NCBI RefSeq assembly: GCF_024584705.1
Contig: NZ_CP097384.1
Location: forward strand, 1-64,000
DNA from: Blastopirellula sp. J2-11
GTDB taxonomy: Bacteria; Planctomycetota; Planctomycetia; Pirellulales; Pirellulaceae
Direction of reading: 5' to 3'
DNA length: 64,000 bases
The notes below the pieces were generated by a model that worked only from the letters and a program-made list of their open reading frames with translations, was not told the DNA's origin and made no database searches. The translations under genes and the position numbers were made by a program. Below are positions 1-12,228 of the stretch, one piece after another (the first letter of the stretch is position 1; every line of letters begins with the position of its first letter).

Positions 1-1119
1 TTGGCCGTCAACGGAGTCTCGGTGAATACGGACGTTTTCGCCATCGGTTTACCCTGGGCGCCTAGTGCGCAGGATGGCTCGTCCACCGAGACGACGCCAG
101 GTGGAGCGGTGCGCCGTTTCCTGGGTGGGCCCGAAAATCGTCTGGTCCGCACCGCTGTCGAGGCGCTGGATCACCCCCATCCCCCCTGGAATCCGGTTGT
201 TTTTTACGGCCCAACGGCGACCGGCAAAAGCCATTTAGCGGCCGGTTTGCTGGCGCGATGGAAACAGTCGCATCCTGATTCTCAAGTCATAACTACAACG
301 GGCGCAGACTTTTCCCGCATGGTGACCACAGCCGCACGTCGTGGAGAACCTGTCGATTTCATGTCGATGTGGCAATCAGTCGATGCGCTGCTAATTGACA
401 ACTTACATGAGCTAGCAAACTTCCCTTCAGCGCAAGAGCAGCTTGTGCTGCGGCTTGATGAATTGATCGCTAGTGATCGGTTGGTGTTGGCGACTTGCGT
501 GGGCAATCCGCTCGAGAATTTCTCGTTGACGCGGCGTTTGGTCAGTCGGCTTTCGTCTGGTTTGCTGGTGCCGGTCGAACCCCCTAGCGCCGCAACGCGT
601 CAAGCGTTGGCGCTCCATTTTGCGATGCAGCACCAAGTCGACATGACTGCGGCCGCCGCCAAACAATTAGCCGAGGCGTTCTCCACTAATTTGCCAGAGT
701 TGCAGGGGATGCTGTTGGAACTGTTTGCTCGCGAGTTTGGCGCAGCGCCGCAGTTGGGGAAAATGCGGCGTATCGATTCGTTGGCGGCGCGACGATTTAT
801 CTCGGCGAAGGTGACCGGTCGAACGCCGACCTTACAAGCAATCTCATCGGCGGCGGCGCGCTATTACCAGGTCAAGATCACCGATCTTCGCGGTCCGTCG
901 CGTAGACAATCGATCGTCGCGGCCCGCGATGCTGGAATATATCTCGCCCGCAAGTTGACCAAGTCGAGCTTCGCCACAATCGGCAAGCATTTTGGCGGGC
1001 GCGATCACACGACCATCATGCACTCGATTCAGAAGTTAGAAACTCGGCGAAAACGAGAAGCGGCGACCCAGTCGGCGTTGGACGAACTCGAACGGCTCAT
1101 TCAACGGCAGGCGCAATGA
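1..1119 (+). CDS. dnaA: Chromosomal replication initiator DnaA (divergent, possibly cut at the window edge)
   Basis: AAA+ initiator that binds DnaA boxes and opens the origin. Visible parts: Walker A GPTATGKS near residue 70, Walker B (LLIDN) near 130, a box VII-like SRLSSGL with the arginine finger, and the C-terminal DNA-binding signature GGRDHTTIMHSI near residue 335. The frame opens with TTG on the first base of the window, so the true start may lie upstream. As it stands the protein has only about 65 residues before Walker A, too few for the usual DnaA domain I. It precedes a candidate origin and dnaN, the classical arrangement. The family call is secure; the N-terminus is not. Confidence 0.93.
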   Translation: MAVNGVSVNTDVFAIGLPWAPSAQDGSSTETTPGGAVRRFLGGPENRLVRTAVEALDHPHPPWNPVVFYGPTATGKSHLAAGLLARWKQSHPDSQVITTTGADFSRMVTTAARRGEPVDFMSMWQSVDALLIDNLHELANFPSAQEQLVLRLDELIASDRLVLATCVGNPLENFSLTRRLVSRLSSGLLVPVEPPSAATRQALALHFAMQHQVDMTAAAAKQLAEAFSTNLPELQGMLLELFAREFGAAPQLGKMRRIDSLAARRFISAKVTGRTPTLQAISSAAARYYQVKITDLRGPSRRQSIVAARDAGIYLARKLTKSSFATIGKHFGGRDHTTIMHSIQKLETRRKREAATQSALDELERLIQRQAQ

Positions 1120-1419
1120 ATCACGAACCTCGAAGTTGCGATGGGGAAAACCTGGCGCGCAAGCGGCGCGCAATGTTGATGGATTCGGCAGCTAGCGACA
1201 GGCGAAAATTCGTCGCTAGCAACACGACGTTTAGAGACATGCTAGCGCCGCGAAAAAAACGCTTTCGCGCCTACTTATCCACCGCGTAGTAGAGCGATCC
1301 GACTCGGATATTTACGAGTCGAAAGTGCGATCGAGCGGCAAGTATCAACGATCGCAAGCGTCGCCTTACTACTACTGCTTACATTTAAAAAGATATTACA
1401 GAAGAGAACCGGCGAGCCA
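1120..1419. other. Candidate replication origin (dnaA-dnaN intergenic region)
   Basis: This 300-bp gap holds no gene. It contains a near-consensus DnaA box, TTATCCACC (1275-1283), followed after a short GC-rich step by TAGTAGAG, which resembles the DnaA-trio arrangement described for bacterial unwinding elements. It also has a perfect 9-bp inverted repeat GCTAGCGAC/GTCGCTAGC (1191-1199 and 1212-1220), a further GCTAGCG at 1241, an inverted repeat GACTCG/CGAGTC (1301-1306 and 1315-1320), and an AT-rich tract at about 1380-1404. Position next to dnaA supports oriC; only one good DnaA box was seen, so this is a candidate. Confidence 0.5.
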
Positions 1420-2538
1420 ATGAAAATCACATTTGATCGGGAACAGTTCCAGCAAGCCTTTCAAACCGCAGCCGCCGTTGCGCCTTCGCGTAGTCCGAAG
1501 CCGATTTTGCAAAACATCAAACTCGACGCAACCGAAAGCGGCGCTATCATGATGGCCACCGATATGGAAGTCGGCGTTCGAATTGAGGTTTCTGGAGTCG
1601 AAGTCGAAGCTCCCGGCAGTATTGTCTTGCCGGTCCAGCGGTTTGGGTCGATCTTGCGGGAAGTGAGTGATGAGAAGCTGCGAATCACTCGCGAAGAAGG
1701 GGGGACCATCGTCCAGGGAGAGCGAAGCAAGTTCACCCTGTCGACCGAAAACCCCGAAGAGTTTCCGGCGGTCCATTCGTTCACCGAATCGAAGTACCAC
1801 GAACTCTCGGCTCGCACGCTGAAAGAACTGATTCGTCGCACGTTGTTCGCCGCCGATAGTGAAAGCGGTCGGTATGCTTTGGGGGGCATCTTGCTGGAAA
1901 TGGAAGCCGATCAAGTGACCGCGGTCGCAACCGACGGCCGCCGACTCTCGAAGATGAGCGGACCCGCCGTCGCGATTGAAGGTCATGGAAGCGCCAGCGA
2001 AGTCATGACGATTGTACCGGCTCGCGCGATGCAATTGATCGAGAAGGCGCTGACCAACTTGGAAGCGACCGTTCAAATCGCGGCTCGCTCCAACGACGTG
2101 TTGGTCAAGGTCGGCGCCGCAACGATTTACGCTCGCCTGGTCGAAGGGCGTTTCCCCAAATGGCGAGATGTGTTGCCGGAAAAACGAGACGCCAAAGCGA
2201 TCGAGCTGACGGTTGGCCCGGCGTTCGCCGCGCTGCGACAAGCGGCGATTGTCGCGTCGGACGAAAGTCGCGGCATTGACTTTACCTTTGGAGGCGGTTC
2301 GGCCGTCTTGTCGAGCACGACTGCCGAAGTCGGACAATCGCACGTCGAGTTTCCGATCGCATACGACGGCGACCCAGTCGAAATCACGATGGATCATCGC
2401 TATGTCGCTGACTTTTACAAAGTGCTGGATGGCGAACGGCAGTTCACGTTGAACTTGCAGGACGCCGACAGCGCCGCTCTCTTCTCGACCGATGACAATT
2501 ATGACTATGTGGTCATGCCGTTGGCTCGCGATCGCTAG
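1420..2538 (+). CDS. dnaN: DNA polymerase III sliding clamp, beta subunit
   Basis: Ring-shaped processivity clamp that tethers DNA polymerase III to DNA. The 372-residue length is normal for the family. The N-terminus (KITFDREQFQQAFQ), the ALGGILLE and AVATDGRRLS segments of the middle domain, and the C-terminal VVMPLARDR match the three-domain clamp; the last follows the usual VMPM.L ending. It lies directly after the dnaA intergenic region and ahead of a DciA-like gene. ATG start, with a weak purine-rich AGAAGAGA upstream. Confidence 0.97.
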   Translation: MKITFDREQFQQAFQTAAAVAPSRSPKPILQNIKLDATESGAIMMATDMEVGVRIEVSGVEVEAPGSIVLPVQRFGSILREVSDEKLRITREEGGTIVQGERSKFTLSTENPEEFPAVHSFTESKYHELSARTLKELIRRTLFAADSESGRYALGGILLEMEADQVTAVATDGRRLSKMSGPAVAIEGHGSASEVMTIVPARAMQLIEKALTNLEATVQIAARSNDVLVKVGAATIYARLVEGRFPKWRDVLPEKRDAKAIELTVGPAFAALRQAAIVASDESRGIDFTFGGGSAVLSSTTAEVGQSHVEFPIAYDGDPVEITMDHRYVADFYKVLDGERQFTLNLQDADSAALFSTDDNYDYVVMPLARDR

Positions 2539-2578
2539 GACGCAACCTGGTCGGCTTGCCGACTTGTGAAAGAGACAC

Positions 2579-5586
<3,008 letters not shown>

Positions 5587-5613
5587 GATCGCGTGAAACG
5601 TCACAAATAGATG

Positions 5614-5643
5614 AAATGAGGCGGAACTTGTTCCGCCTCATTT
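5614..5643 (+). terminator. Hairpin terminator after gyrB
   Basis: Perfect 13-bp inverted repeat (arms 5614-5626 and 5631-5643, AAATGAGGCGGAA / TTCCGCCTCATTT) around a 4-base CTTG loop, 28 bp after the gyrB stop. The distal arm ends in TTT but no long T-tract follows. Confidence 0.75.
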
Positions 5644-6140
5644 GTAGTGTCAGTTAAGCATGACGAAACGAGCAATTGAAATCTTGAATTAGGCGCGGCT
5701 TCAATATTACTTCAATACTCGAAAACAGTATTGATGGTGGACGAGTTCATATCCGGTCATCCCGGCTCAGAAATCAAACGAGCTCGACATGTTGATTTAC
5801 GGAGAACTGTATTCTTGAGGATTGGCGAGAGTTTCTGTGGTTCGATCGAAGTTCAATCAGAGAATGGTCCATCGTTGCTGATAGCGTGCGGATTTGTAAG
5901 TTCATTCCCTGTCTATACTTATGAACTTAGAGTCTCGTGACTTCCCGCGCTCATTGGACAAAACTCGGCACGCGCTTTTCTTGCTTTGTAGGATAGACTT
6001 CTCATAATACGGATAAGCTTTCAGCCGATGTCGTGGCGGCTGCATCTGGCGATCGAAGCAACGGTTGGTGATTGGATTGTCTCCTATACGGACTTTTGTC
6101 GCCGAGAATCAAATTCGTCCCTGGGAACGTAAAGCAGAAT
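5644..6140. other. Intergenic region after gyrB, no convincing gene
   Basis: About 500 bp with lower GC than the surroundings. It holds an 8-bp inverted repeat TCAATACT/AGTATTGA (5712-5719 and 5727-5734). An open frame at 5731-5940 (69 codons, TTG start) shows no family features and no Shine-Dalgarno site and is not called. A weak promoter-like TTGCTT-N18-TAATAC lies about 150 bp before the Uma2 gene. Confidence 0.4.
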
Positions 6141-6728
6141 ATGGCTTCACAACTTGAGCTCAATACGCCGGTCGCGCCGCCGTTGCCGCTGCGAAGATTC
6201 TCGGTCGAGCAGTATCATCAGCTCGGCGAGATTGGTGTTCTGACTCCGGAGGATCGCGTTGAGCTACTCGAAGGATGGATTGTCGAGAAAATGAATCAGC
6301 GGCCCATCCACGGTTTCTTCGTTCGCCTACTCAACGAGTTCTTCTTACGTGAATTGCCGGAGGGCTGGCTCTGCCAGTGCCAACTTCCCGTTACTTCTGA
6401 GCGAAGTGAACCGGAACCGGATATTGCGATCGTTCAAGGCGTGCACGCTGACTTTCGCAATCGCCATCCCAGCGGCGCTGACTGTCGACTTGTGATTGAG
6501 GTGGCTGATACGTCGCTCGAAAGAGATCGAGCGAAGGCTGATATTTATCGAACGGCCGGTGTGCAAGAGTATTGGATTGTAAATATTTCGGATCAATGTC
6601 TAGAGCGTTACGCTTTCACCGATATGCAATCCGGCTTACCGCCCACGTTGATTCCCGGCGATTCGCACGTCTCACTGAACATCCGAGACAAGGAACTCAA
6701 GTTAGATTTGAATCGATTTTTCGGATAA
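6141..6728 (+). CDS. Uma2-family (DUF820) endonuclease-fold protein
   Basis: A 195-residue protein of the Uma2/DUF820 family, which has a PD-(D/E)XK restriction-nuclease fold and is of uncertain physiological role. Family marks: VELLEGWIVEK near residue 45, the acidic EPDIAIV near 98, and the core LVIEVADTSLERDRAKADIY near 120-145 followed by YWIVN. The Asp of EPDIAI and the Glu of IEVAD are the expected metal-site residues. I chose the ATG at 6141 (MASQLEL) over a longer open frame from 6072 because the extension has no family similarity. It stands alone, convergent with rph. Confidence 0.85.
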   Translation: MASQLELNTPVAPPLPLRRFSVEQYHQLGEIGVLTPEDRVELLEGWIVEKMNQRPIHGFFVRLLNEFFLRELPEGWLCQCQLPVTSERSEPEPDIAIVQGVHADFRNRHPSGADCRLVIEVADTSLERDRAKADIYRTAGVQEYWIVNISDQCLERYAFTDMQSGLPPTLIPGDSHVSLNIRDKELKLDLNRFFG

Positions 6729-6815
6729 CGCAGAGCCGACTTTTGGGCTTGGGGGTTTACCCCAAAACGGTTAATCGTCCCACCCAATGTTGGGTTTCGC
6801 TCTGCTGCACCCAAC

Positions 6816-7529
6816 CTACCAAAGCCACTTCTTTCCCAGCGTCTTCGCCTGGGCTTCGGTCAGCACTTTCACTCCATGTTTGCCCAACTGAATTAGCTTC
6901 ATCAGCTCTTCTTCAGTAAAGGTCGCTTCTTCGCCTGCCCCTTGGACTTCGACAAACTTGCCGCTGCCGGTCATCACCACGTTCATGTCGACGGCGGCGT
7001 CGACATCTTCGATGTAGTCCAAGTCGAGCGCTCCGGCGCCGTTGACCAGGCCGACGCTTACGGCGGCGACGCTATCGACCAGCGGGAACTTTTTGGGGTC
7101 CGGCAAAACGATCGTTTGCAGCGCGTCGACTAGCGCGATGAATGCGCCGGTGATGCTGGCGGTGCGCGTGCCGCCGTCGGCGTCGAGCACATCGCAGTCG
7201 ACGGTGATCATCTGCTCGCCCAGCGCTTCTAGGTCAGCGACAGCGCGCAGGCTGCGGCCGATCAGACGTTGGATCTCTGTGGTGCGGCCGTCCACTTTGC
7301 GCGACTTGCGGGTGGGCGTGCTGCCGGGGAGCATGTTGTACTCAGCGGTGATCCAACCTTTGCCGCTCCCTTTCAGCCATGGAGGAACGCTCGATTCGAC
7401 GCTAGCGGTGCACAACACGGTGGTTGCGCCGGTTTGAATCAGCACGCTGCCGGCGGCGTTTTTCGTAAAGCGGCGTTTGATTTTCAGTTCGCGCAGCTGG
7501 TTCGCTTTTCGTCCGTCGTGGCGGGCCAT
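6816..7529 (-). CDS. rph: Ribonuclease PH
   Basis: Phosphate-dependent 3'-5' exoribonuclease that trims tRNA 3' ends. The 237-residue length is typical. It opens with [12 protein letters not shown] and shows the RNase PH core: [12 protein letters not shown] near residue 35, [14 protein letters not shown] near 60, [14 protein letters not shown] near 85-97, and the [16 protein letters not shown] segment near 110-125 that carries phosphate-binding and catalytic residues. It is the last gene of a same-strand run after argF, separated by about 130 bp containing a palindromic repeat, so it may have its own promoter. Confidence 0.96.
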   Translation of the reverse strand: MARHDGRKANQLRELKIKRRFTKNAAGSVLIQTGATTVLCTASVESSVPPWLKGSGKGWITAEYNMLPGSTPTRKSRKVDGRTTEIQRLIGRSLRAVADLEALGEQMITVDCDVLDADGGTRTASITGAFIALVDALQTIVLPDPKKFPLVDSVAAVSVGLVNGAGALDLDYIEDVDAAVDMNVVMTGSGKFVEVQGAGEEATFTEEELMKLIQLGKHGVKVLTEAQAKTLGKKWLW

Positions 7530-7550
7530 AATTGCTTTCGTGGGGGATTA

Positions 7551-7658
7551 TCGTAGGGCAGGCCGTGCCTGCCGGAAGCGTTGTCGAACGGGATGTTCCG
7601 TGTTGTCAAACTGCATGGTTCGCGTATCTCGCAGCGCGGCGGCAGGCACGGCCTACGA
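7551..7658. repeat. Palindromic repeat pair (GGCAGGC family)
   Basis: Two inverted copies of one motif bracket the argF-rph gap. TCGTA followed by the near-palindrome GGCAGGCCGTGCCTGCC ends at 7573; GGCAGGCACGGCC followed by TACGA runs 7641-7658. The same motif recurs at 19543-19556 and 30469-30485, so it is a dispersed REP-like repeat. Confidence 0.7.
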
Positions 7659-7662
7659 TTGA

Positions 7663-8580
7663 CTAACCGTTTTGATTGGCCAACCAAACCAACACCCCTT
7701 TTTGGGCGTGCATGCGGTTACCGGCTTGCTCGACGATTCGCGAAGTCGCGCAGTCCATCACTTCGTCGGTTACTTCTTGCCCTCGCTTGGCGGGCAAACA
7801 GTGGAGGAAGATCGCCTCTTTAGCGGCGGCGTCCATCAACTTTTTGTTGACTTGGAAGTCGGCGAAGTCGACTTCGCGTTTCGCTTGTTCCGCTTCCTGA
7901 CCCATGCTGGCCCAGACATCGGTATACACAGCAACGGCGCCGTGGACCGCTGCAAACGGGTCGTTGGTTTGCTGGACGACCGCGTCAGGACAGGCTTGAT
8001 CGACGCGAACCAGAAACGGTTGGTCGAGTTCGTAACCTTTCGGCGAAGCGATCGAGAACTCGGCGCCCATCTTGGCGCAGGCCAGCGCCAGACTGCGGCT
8101 GACGTTGTTGCCGTCGCCGATGTAGGCGATCTTCAACCCTTTCAGCTGGCCAAAGCTTTCTTGCACCGTCATCAAGTCGGCGAGCGCCTGGCAAGGATGA
8201 AACAGGTCGGTCAAGCCGTTGATGATCGAGCAGGTGCAATGCGTCGCAAGTTCCGTCACTTTGTCGTGCGACTTGGCGCGACAGACGATCACGTCGAGAT
8301 ACTGGCTAATGACGCGGCCGAAATCTTGCGGAGCTTCCCGTTTTCCCCAGCCGACATCTTCTCCCAAAAAGAGACTTGATCCGCCTAGCTGCGCCATGCC
8401 GGTTTCGAAGCTGACGCGAGTTCGCAGCGACTGCTTCTCGAACAAGAGGCCCATGACCTGGCCCTGCAACAGCGGTTCGCGGATTCCTTGGGCGAGCTTC
8501 GCTTTCAGGTCGGCGGCGATCGAGAAGATCGACTCCATTTCGGCGGTCGAAAGATCAAACAGGGAGACTAGGTTTCGCAT
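7663..8580 (-). CDS. argF: Ornithine carbamoyltransferase
   Basis: Converts ornithine and carbamoyl phosphate to citrulline in arginine synthesis. Motifs: carbamoyl phosphate site SLRTRVSFE near residue 43 (the usual STRTR with Leu for Thr), HPCQALADL near 122, and ornithine/catalytic FLHCLPAKRG near 260. The 305-residue length fits the family from the ATG at 8580 (MRNLVSLFDL); 15 upstream in-frame codons have no family match. It belongs to a minus-strand arg cluster with argB and argD. Substrate choice (ornithine rather than acetylornithine) is inferred from the HCLP motif and length. Confidence 0.94.
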   Translation of the reverse strand: MRNLVSLFDLSTAEMESIFSIAADLKAKLAQGIREPLLQGQVMGLLFEKQSLRTRVSFETGMAQLGGSSLFLGEDVGWGKREAPQDFGRVISQYLDVIVCRAKSHDKVTELATHCTCSIINGLTDLFHPCQALADLMTVQESFGQLKGLKIAYIGDGNNVSRSLALACAKMGAEFSIASPKGYELDQPFLVRVDQACPDAVVQQTNDPFAAVHGAVAVYTDVWASMGQEAEQAKREVDFADFQVNKKLMDAAAKEAIFLHCLPAKRGQEVTDEVMDCATSRIVEQAGNRMHAQKGVLVWLANQNG

Positions 8581-8696
8581 AACAGTGCTCGCTTCGAATC
8601 GGAACAGCCAGAACTTGTCGGCCAATCACGGAAGAGGAGAAAAGCAAATTGCCGCGGTGTGAAAGAAGACCGCGGCGATCTGCCAATGGAGTTCGC

Positions 8697-9923
8697 TTAG
8701 GAGGCAGGCGCCATGTTCTTGATGACGTCGACCAGAATATCGCATCCCTGATGAACTTCTTCAGGGGTCAGGTTCATCGCCGGCAGTATTCTTACGACGT
8801 TGCCTTGGGTGCAGTTGATCAGCAGTCCTTTCTCAAGGCAGGCTTTCACCGCCGGAGCCCCTTCGATCGCGAGTTCGACGCCGATCATCATGCCGATCAC
8901 GCGGACCTCTTGGATCAGATCGCACTCGGCCTGCAGCGCCGTCATTCGCTCGCGGAAGATCTCGCTGAGCACGGCGACATTTTCCAGCAAGTTATCACGT
9001 TCGATCATTTCGATCGCCGCGATGCCGGCGCGGGCGGCGATCGGGTTGCCGCCAAAGGTCGCGGCATGCATGCCGGGACGCAAGCTGGGAGCGATCTCTT
9101 TGGTTGTCAGCAACGCACCGCCGGCGACTCCGCCGCACAAGCTTTTCGCCAACGTCAAAATATCGGGAGTCACGTCAAAATGCTGATAGCCGAACCAATG
9201 TCCGGTTCGTCCGCAGCCGGTTTGCACTTCGTCGAAGATCAGCAGCAGTTCGTGTTCGTCGGCCAGTTTACGCAGACCGGCGAGGAAACCTTCCGGCGGA
9301 ATGCGAACGCCCCCTTCGCCTTGGATCGGCTCGACCATGATCGCTGCGGTCTGATCATCGATCAGCTGCGCGACCGCTTCGAGGTCGCCAAACGGAGCGT
9401 AGGAGAAACCGGCCAACAGGGGACCGATCCCTTCGTGATACTTGGGCTGAGCGGTCGCCGAGGTCGCGCCAAACGTGCGCCCATGAAAACCGCCTTGGAA
9501 GGTGATGATCTTGTAGCGCTGCGGCGGCGTGTGCAGCCGCGCTAGTTTGATGGCCGCTTCGTTCGCTTCGGTTCCGCTGTTGCAGAAGAAGGCCTGGCCG
9601 CCGAAGCTTCGTTCCGACAGCAATTTGGCCCATTGTCCTTGGGCTTCGATCAGCCAACTGTTGGGGACATGAATCAGCGTCGCGATCTGCTCTTGGACGG
9701 CGGCGACGATCGTATCGGGACAATGCCCCAACAGATTGCAGCCCCAGCCGGGAAAGAAGTCGAGATACTCTTTGCCCTCGGCGTCCCAAACGCGCGAGCC
9801 TTCGCCGCGGACCAGACTGACCGGGTATCGCCCGTAGTTGGGTACGACGTATTGCTTGAATAGCTCGGCGGTATCCGCCGAGCTAAGTTGACCGACGTTG
9901 GATCGGTCTTGCGTGGTCGACAT
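8697..9923 (-). CDS. argD: Acetylornithine aminotransferase
   Basis: Class III PLP aminotransferase acting on N-acetylornithine in arginine synthesis. Marks: YGRYPVSLVRGEGSRVWD at the N-terminus, the FCNSGTEANEAAIKLAR phosphate loop near 110, IIFQGGFHGRT-type segment near 135, the LIFDEVQTGCGRTG pair near 225, and PLP lysine K260 in LAKSLCGG. The ATG at 9923 is preceded by GGAGG with 8-base spacing; a TTG one codon earlier is less likely. It lies between argB and argF, so acetylornithine is the probable substrate, although related enzymes can also act on succinyldiaminopimelate. Confidence 0.94.
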   Translation of the reverse strand: MSTTQDRSNVGQLSSADTAELFKQYVVPNYGRYPVSLVRGEGSRVWDAEGKEYLDFFPGWGCNLLGHCPDTIVAAVQEQIATLIHVPNSWLIEAQGQWAKLLSERSFGGQAFFCNSGTEANEAAIKLARLHTPPQRYKIITFQGGFHGRTFGATSATAQPKYHEGIGPLLAGFSYAPFGDLEAVAQLIDDQTAAIMVEPIQGEGGVRIPPEGFLAGLRKLADEHELLLIFDEVQTGCGRTGHWFGYQHFDVTPDILTLAKSLCGGVAGGALLTTKEIAPSLRPGMHAATFGGNPIAARAGIAAIEMIERDNLLENVAVLSEIFRERMTALQAECDLIQEVRVIGMMIGVELAIEGAPAVKACLEKGLLINCTQGNVVRILPAMNLTPEEVHQGCDILVDVIKNMAPAS

Positions 9924-10000
9924 CAATCTGGCCTCCAGGCACGGATAAAAATGGAAAGCAGAGGGACAGACCGCAAACCATAAAGTTCGCGCGACGCAGC

Positions 10001-10879
10001 TTAATGGACGATTTCGGTCCCGACGCCCATGTTGGTGTAAATCTCAAGCAGCAGCGAATGACGCAAGCGGCCATCAATAATATGGATCTTCTTTACGCCG
10101 CGGTCGAGCGTCTGCAAACAGGCTTCAACCTTGGGGATCATGCCGGCGTCGATACGGCCATCGGCCATCATCGACCGGGCATTTTCGCCGTTGAGCGAGT
10201 GAACCAGGGTCGTGGGGTTGTCTTTGTCGGTGCGAACGCCGTTGACGTCGCTCAAAAAGACCAACTTCTCGGCTCCGAGCGCTTCGGCGACTGCGTTGGC
10301 GGCGGTATCGGCGTTGACGTTCAGTTTTTGGCCGGTCGCTTCGTCAATCGCCATCGAAGGGATGATCGGTACTTGTCCGGCGTAGCAGAGGTTTTCGATC
10401 GTGGTTCGATCGACGCGGGTAACCGTGCCGACATGCCCCAGATCGAGCGATTCCCCTTCGGGACCTGCCAACTGCATCTTTTCGCCGAATAGCACGTTGG
10501 TGGTTTTGAAGTTCAAGTTCATCGCGCGGCCGCCGATCTCTTCGATCTTGTTGGCGATATCTTCGTTGATTTCGCCGGCGAGAACTTCTTCGACAATCTT
10601 TAGCGTCGCGTCGTCGGTATAGCGGCGACCATGGATGAAGCGGGGTTCAATCATCGCGGCTGCCATCGCACGACTAATCGCCGCGCCTCCGCCGTGAACG
10701 ACGACCGGCCACATGCCGACCGTTTCCATAAAGACGATGTCGATCAGCACATGCCGCAGGGCGTCGGGATTTTCCATGACGCTGCCGCCGAGTTTGATGA
10801 CCGTGATTTTGTCACGAAACCGACGAATCCAGCCGAGCGCTTCGATCAGAACATCTGCTTTTTGGATCGCTTCTTCCAA
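10001..10879 (-). CDS. argB: Acetylglutamate kinase
   Basis: Amino-acid kinase family enzyme that phosphorylates N-acetylglutamate, the second step of arginine synthesis. Motifs: VIKLGGSVM near residue 27, the substrate loop [13 protein letters not shown] near 60, [10 protein letters not shown] near 85, and the C-terminal GGV-type segment here [22 protein letters not shown]. The 292-residue length is normal. The start is TTG, supported by AGGAG six bases upstream (10886-10890). It is the first gene of the argB-argD-argF run. The 640-bp region upstream carries imperfect repeats that could be regulatory. Confidence 0.94.
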   Translation of the reverse strand: MEEAIQKADVLIEALGWIRRFRDKITVIKLGGSVMENPDALRHVLIDIVFMETVGMWPVVVHGGGAAISRAMAAAMIEPRFIHGRRYTDDATLKIVEEVLAGEINEDIANKIEEIGGRAMNLNFKTTNVLFGEKMQLAGPEGESLDLGHVGTVTRVDRTTIENLCYAGQVPIIPSMAIDEATGQKLNVNADTAANAVAEALGAEKLVFLSDVNGVRTDKDNPTTLVHSLNGENARSMMADGRIDAGMIPKVEACLQTLDRGVKKIHIIDGRLRHSLLLEIYTNMGVGTEIVH

Positions 10880-11521
10880 TGAGGTCTCCTACTGCGGCGC
10901 TGGCCGCGAACAAGAAATAGATCACCCCTCCCTGTCGATCTCTCACGCCCAGGGAGAAACCCGCCATTTTACGTGCGGCTGAATCCGCATGTCAATTGGC
11001 GCGAAAATACCGAATAGGGGGGCTTTCAATTCGTAGCCCGTATCGCCAGCGAAGGAAAAGCGGCTGCAAGCGTCTAGATATAACCAATCTCGCCGCCGTT
11101 TTGCAGATCCAAGCAACGCAAAATCTCTCAATACCTAGTCTCGCTAGGCCGCTATTACCGCCATATTTTGGCGAAAAAATCCGCTAAATTTCTCAAGTCG
11201 AGCGAAGCCTCCTCCTGTGTAACGTAAAACTTGCCTTGGCTTTACGCGATCTATCGACGCTCTATTAACCGGCTGTCGACCGAGCATCGACAACTTATCC
11301 CCGGCCGGATTTCGAGGTTCAATGATTCACAAATCCTGGCACTTTCGACCGAAATGCCGAGCGAGGGACGCCCGACAAGCTCCCTTCCAGGGGCTCATTT
11401 TCTGGCTATCGACATTGTCGACACGCGATCAACAGCCTACTGACAGCCTATCGACTATCGATAGACACATTTTCCCCAGCCCGATTTCGAAATTCCCTCA
11501 TGGTGAGAACCGTAGGACGAC
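10880..11521. other. Long intergenic region upstream of argB with imperfect direct repeats
   Basis: No convincing gene in about 640 bp. The section 11240-11500 contains repeated TATCGAC / TGTCGAC words and two imperfect direct copies of a 35-bp stretch (11286-11320 and 11461-11495; 27 of 35 positions match by eye). Each copy has a pyrimidine run (CTTATCCCC or TTTTCCCC) followed by GATTTCGA. Similarity extends about 15-20 bp further upstream of each copy. It may be the argB control region or another protein-binding locus. Confidence 0.45.
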
Positions 11522-12154
11522 TCAGAACGGCGCCGGCGCCACAAACCGCATCCGCTCTCCGCTGGCGGGATGCGTGATTTCTAGTTCGATTGCGTGCAGC
11601 ATCAGGCGGTTGGCCGCCGCTTGAATTGTTTCCGGTGCATAAAGAGGATCACCCAGAATCGGATGGCCGATTGCTTGTAGATGGACGCGCAACTGATGAC
11701 TACGGCCGGTTTGGGGAATCAGCGAGAGTCGCGTCGAATCTTCGTATCGCGCTTCCACTTGCCAGTGAGAGAGCGCTAGCTTCCCAAGTTGGACATCGAC
11801 CATGTGCCGCGGGGGATGCTCAAAATCTTTGCGCAGCGGCAGTTCGATCTGGCCCGCCTCTTCACTCACGATGCCGGCGACAATCGCAATATAGCGTTTG
11901 TTGGTTTCCCGCTGCTCGAACTGCCGGCTTAGCTGGCGATGCGACTCGGCGTCGCGGGCCATCACGATCACGCCGCTGGTGTCGCGATCGAGCCGATGAA
12001 CATTGCGAGCGCCAGGGAAATCTGCCGCGACTTGGACCGCCAGCGAATCGTATTTGTCGGCGCCGCGTCCCGGCACCGAGAGCAGACCGCTCGGCTTGTC
12101 GAGCACGATCAGATGCTCGTCTTGGTGCAGCACTTTCCAGTCACGATCGGCCAT
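11522..12154 (-). CDS. RluA-family pseudouridine synthase
   Basis: Isomerises uridine to pseudouridine in rRNA or tRNA. The catalytic motif HRLDRDTSG is near residue 53 with its Asp nucleophile. LHQDEHLIVLDKPSGLLSVPG at the start, KRYIAIV near 86, and QTGRSHQLRVHLQAIGHPILGD near 146-168 are all family hallmarks. At 210 residues it lacks the N-terminal S4 domain, as in short RluA/TruC/RsuA-like proteins. The exact target site cannot be told from sequence alone. The ATG at 12154 follows GGAACC. Confidence 0.92.
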   Translation of the reverse strand: MADRDWKVLHQDEHLIVLDKPSGLLSVPGRGADKYDSLAVQVAADFPGARNVHRLDRDTSGVIVMARDAESHRQLSRQFEQRETNKRYIAIVAGIVSEEAGQIELPLRKDFEHPPRHMVDVQLGKLALSHWQVEARYEDSTRLSLIPQTGRSHQLRVHLQAIGHPILGDPLYAPETIQAAANRLMLHAIELEITHPASGERMRFVAPAPF

Positions 12155-12228
12155 TGCGGTTCCATGTTCAGCGGCGGGAAAACGAACTACGATACAACTA
12201 GACCTACTTTTTTGTTCGTTGCAACGCC

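Noticed and set aside
5731-5940. 69-codon open frame downstream of gyrB
   Set aside because: No family, no Shine-Dalgarno, in an AT-richer intergenic region; left as unproven.
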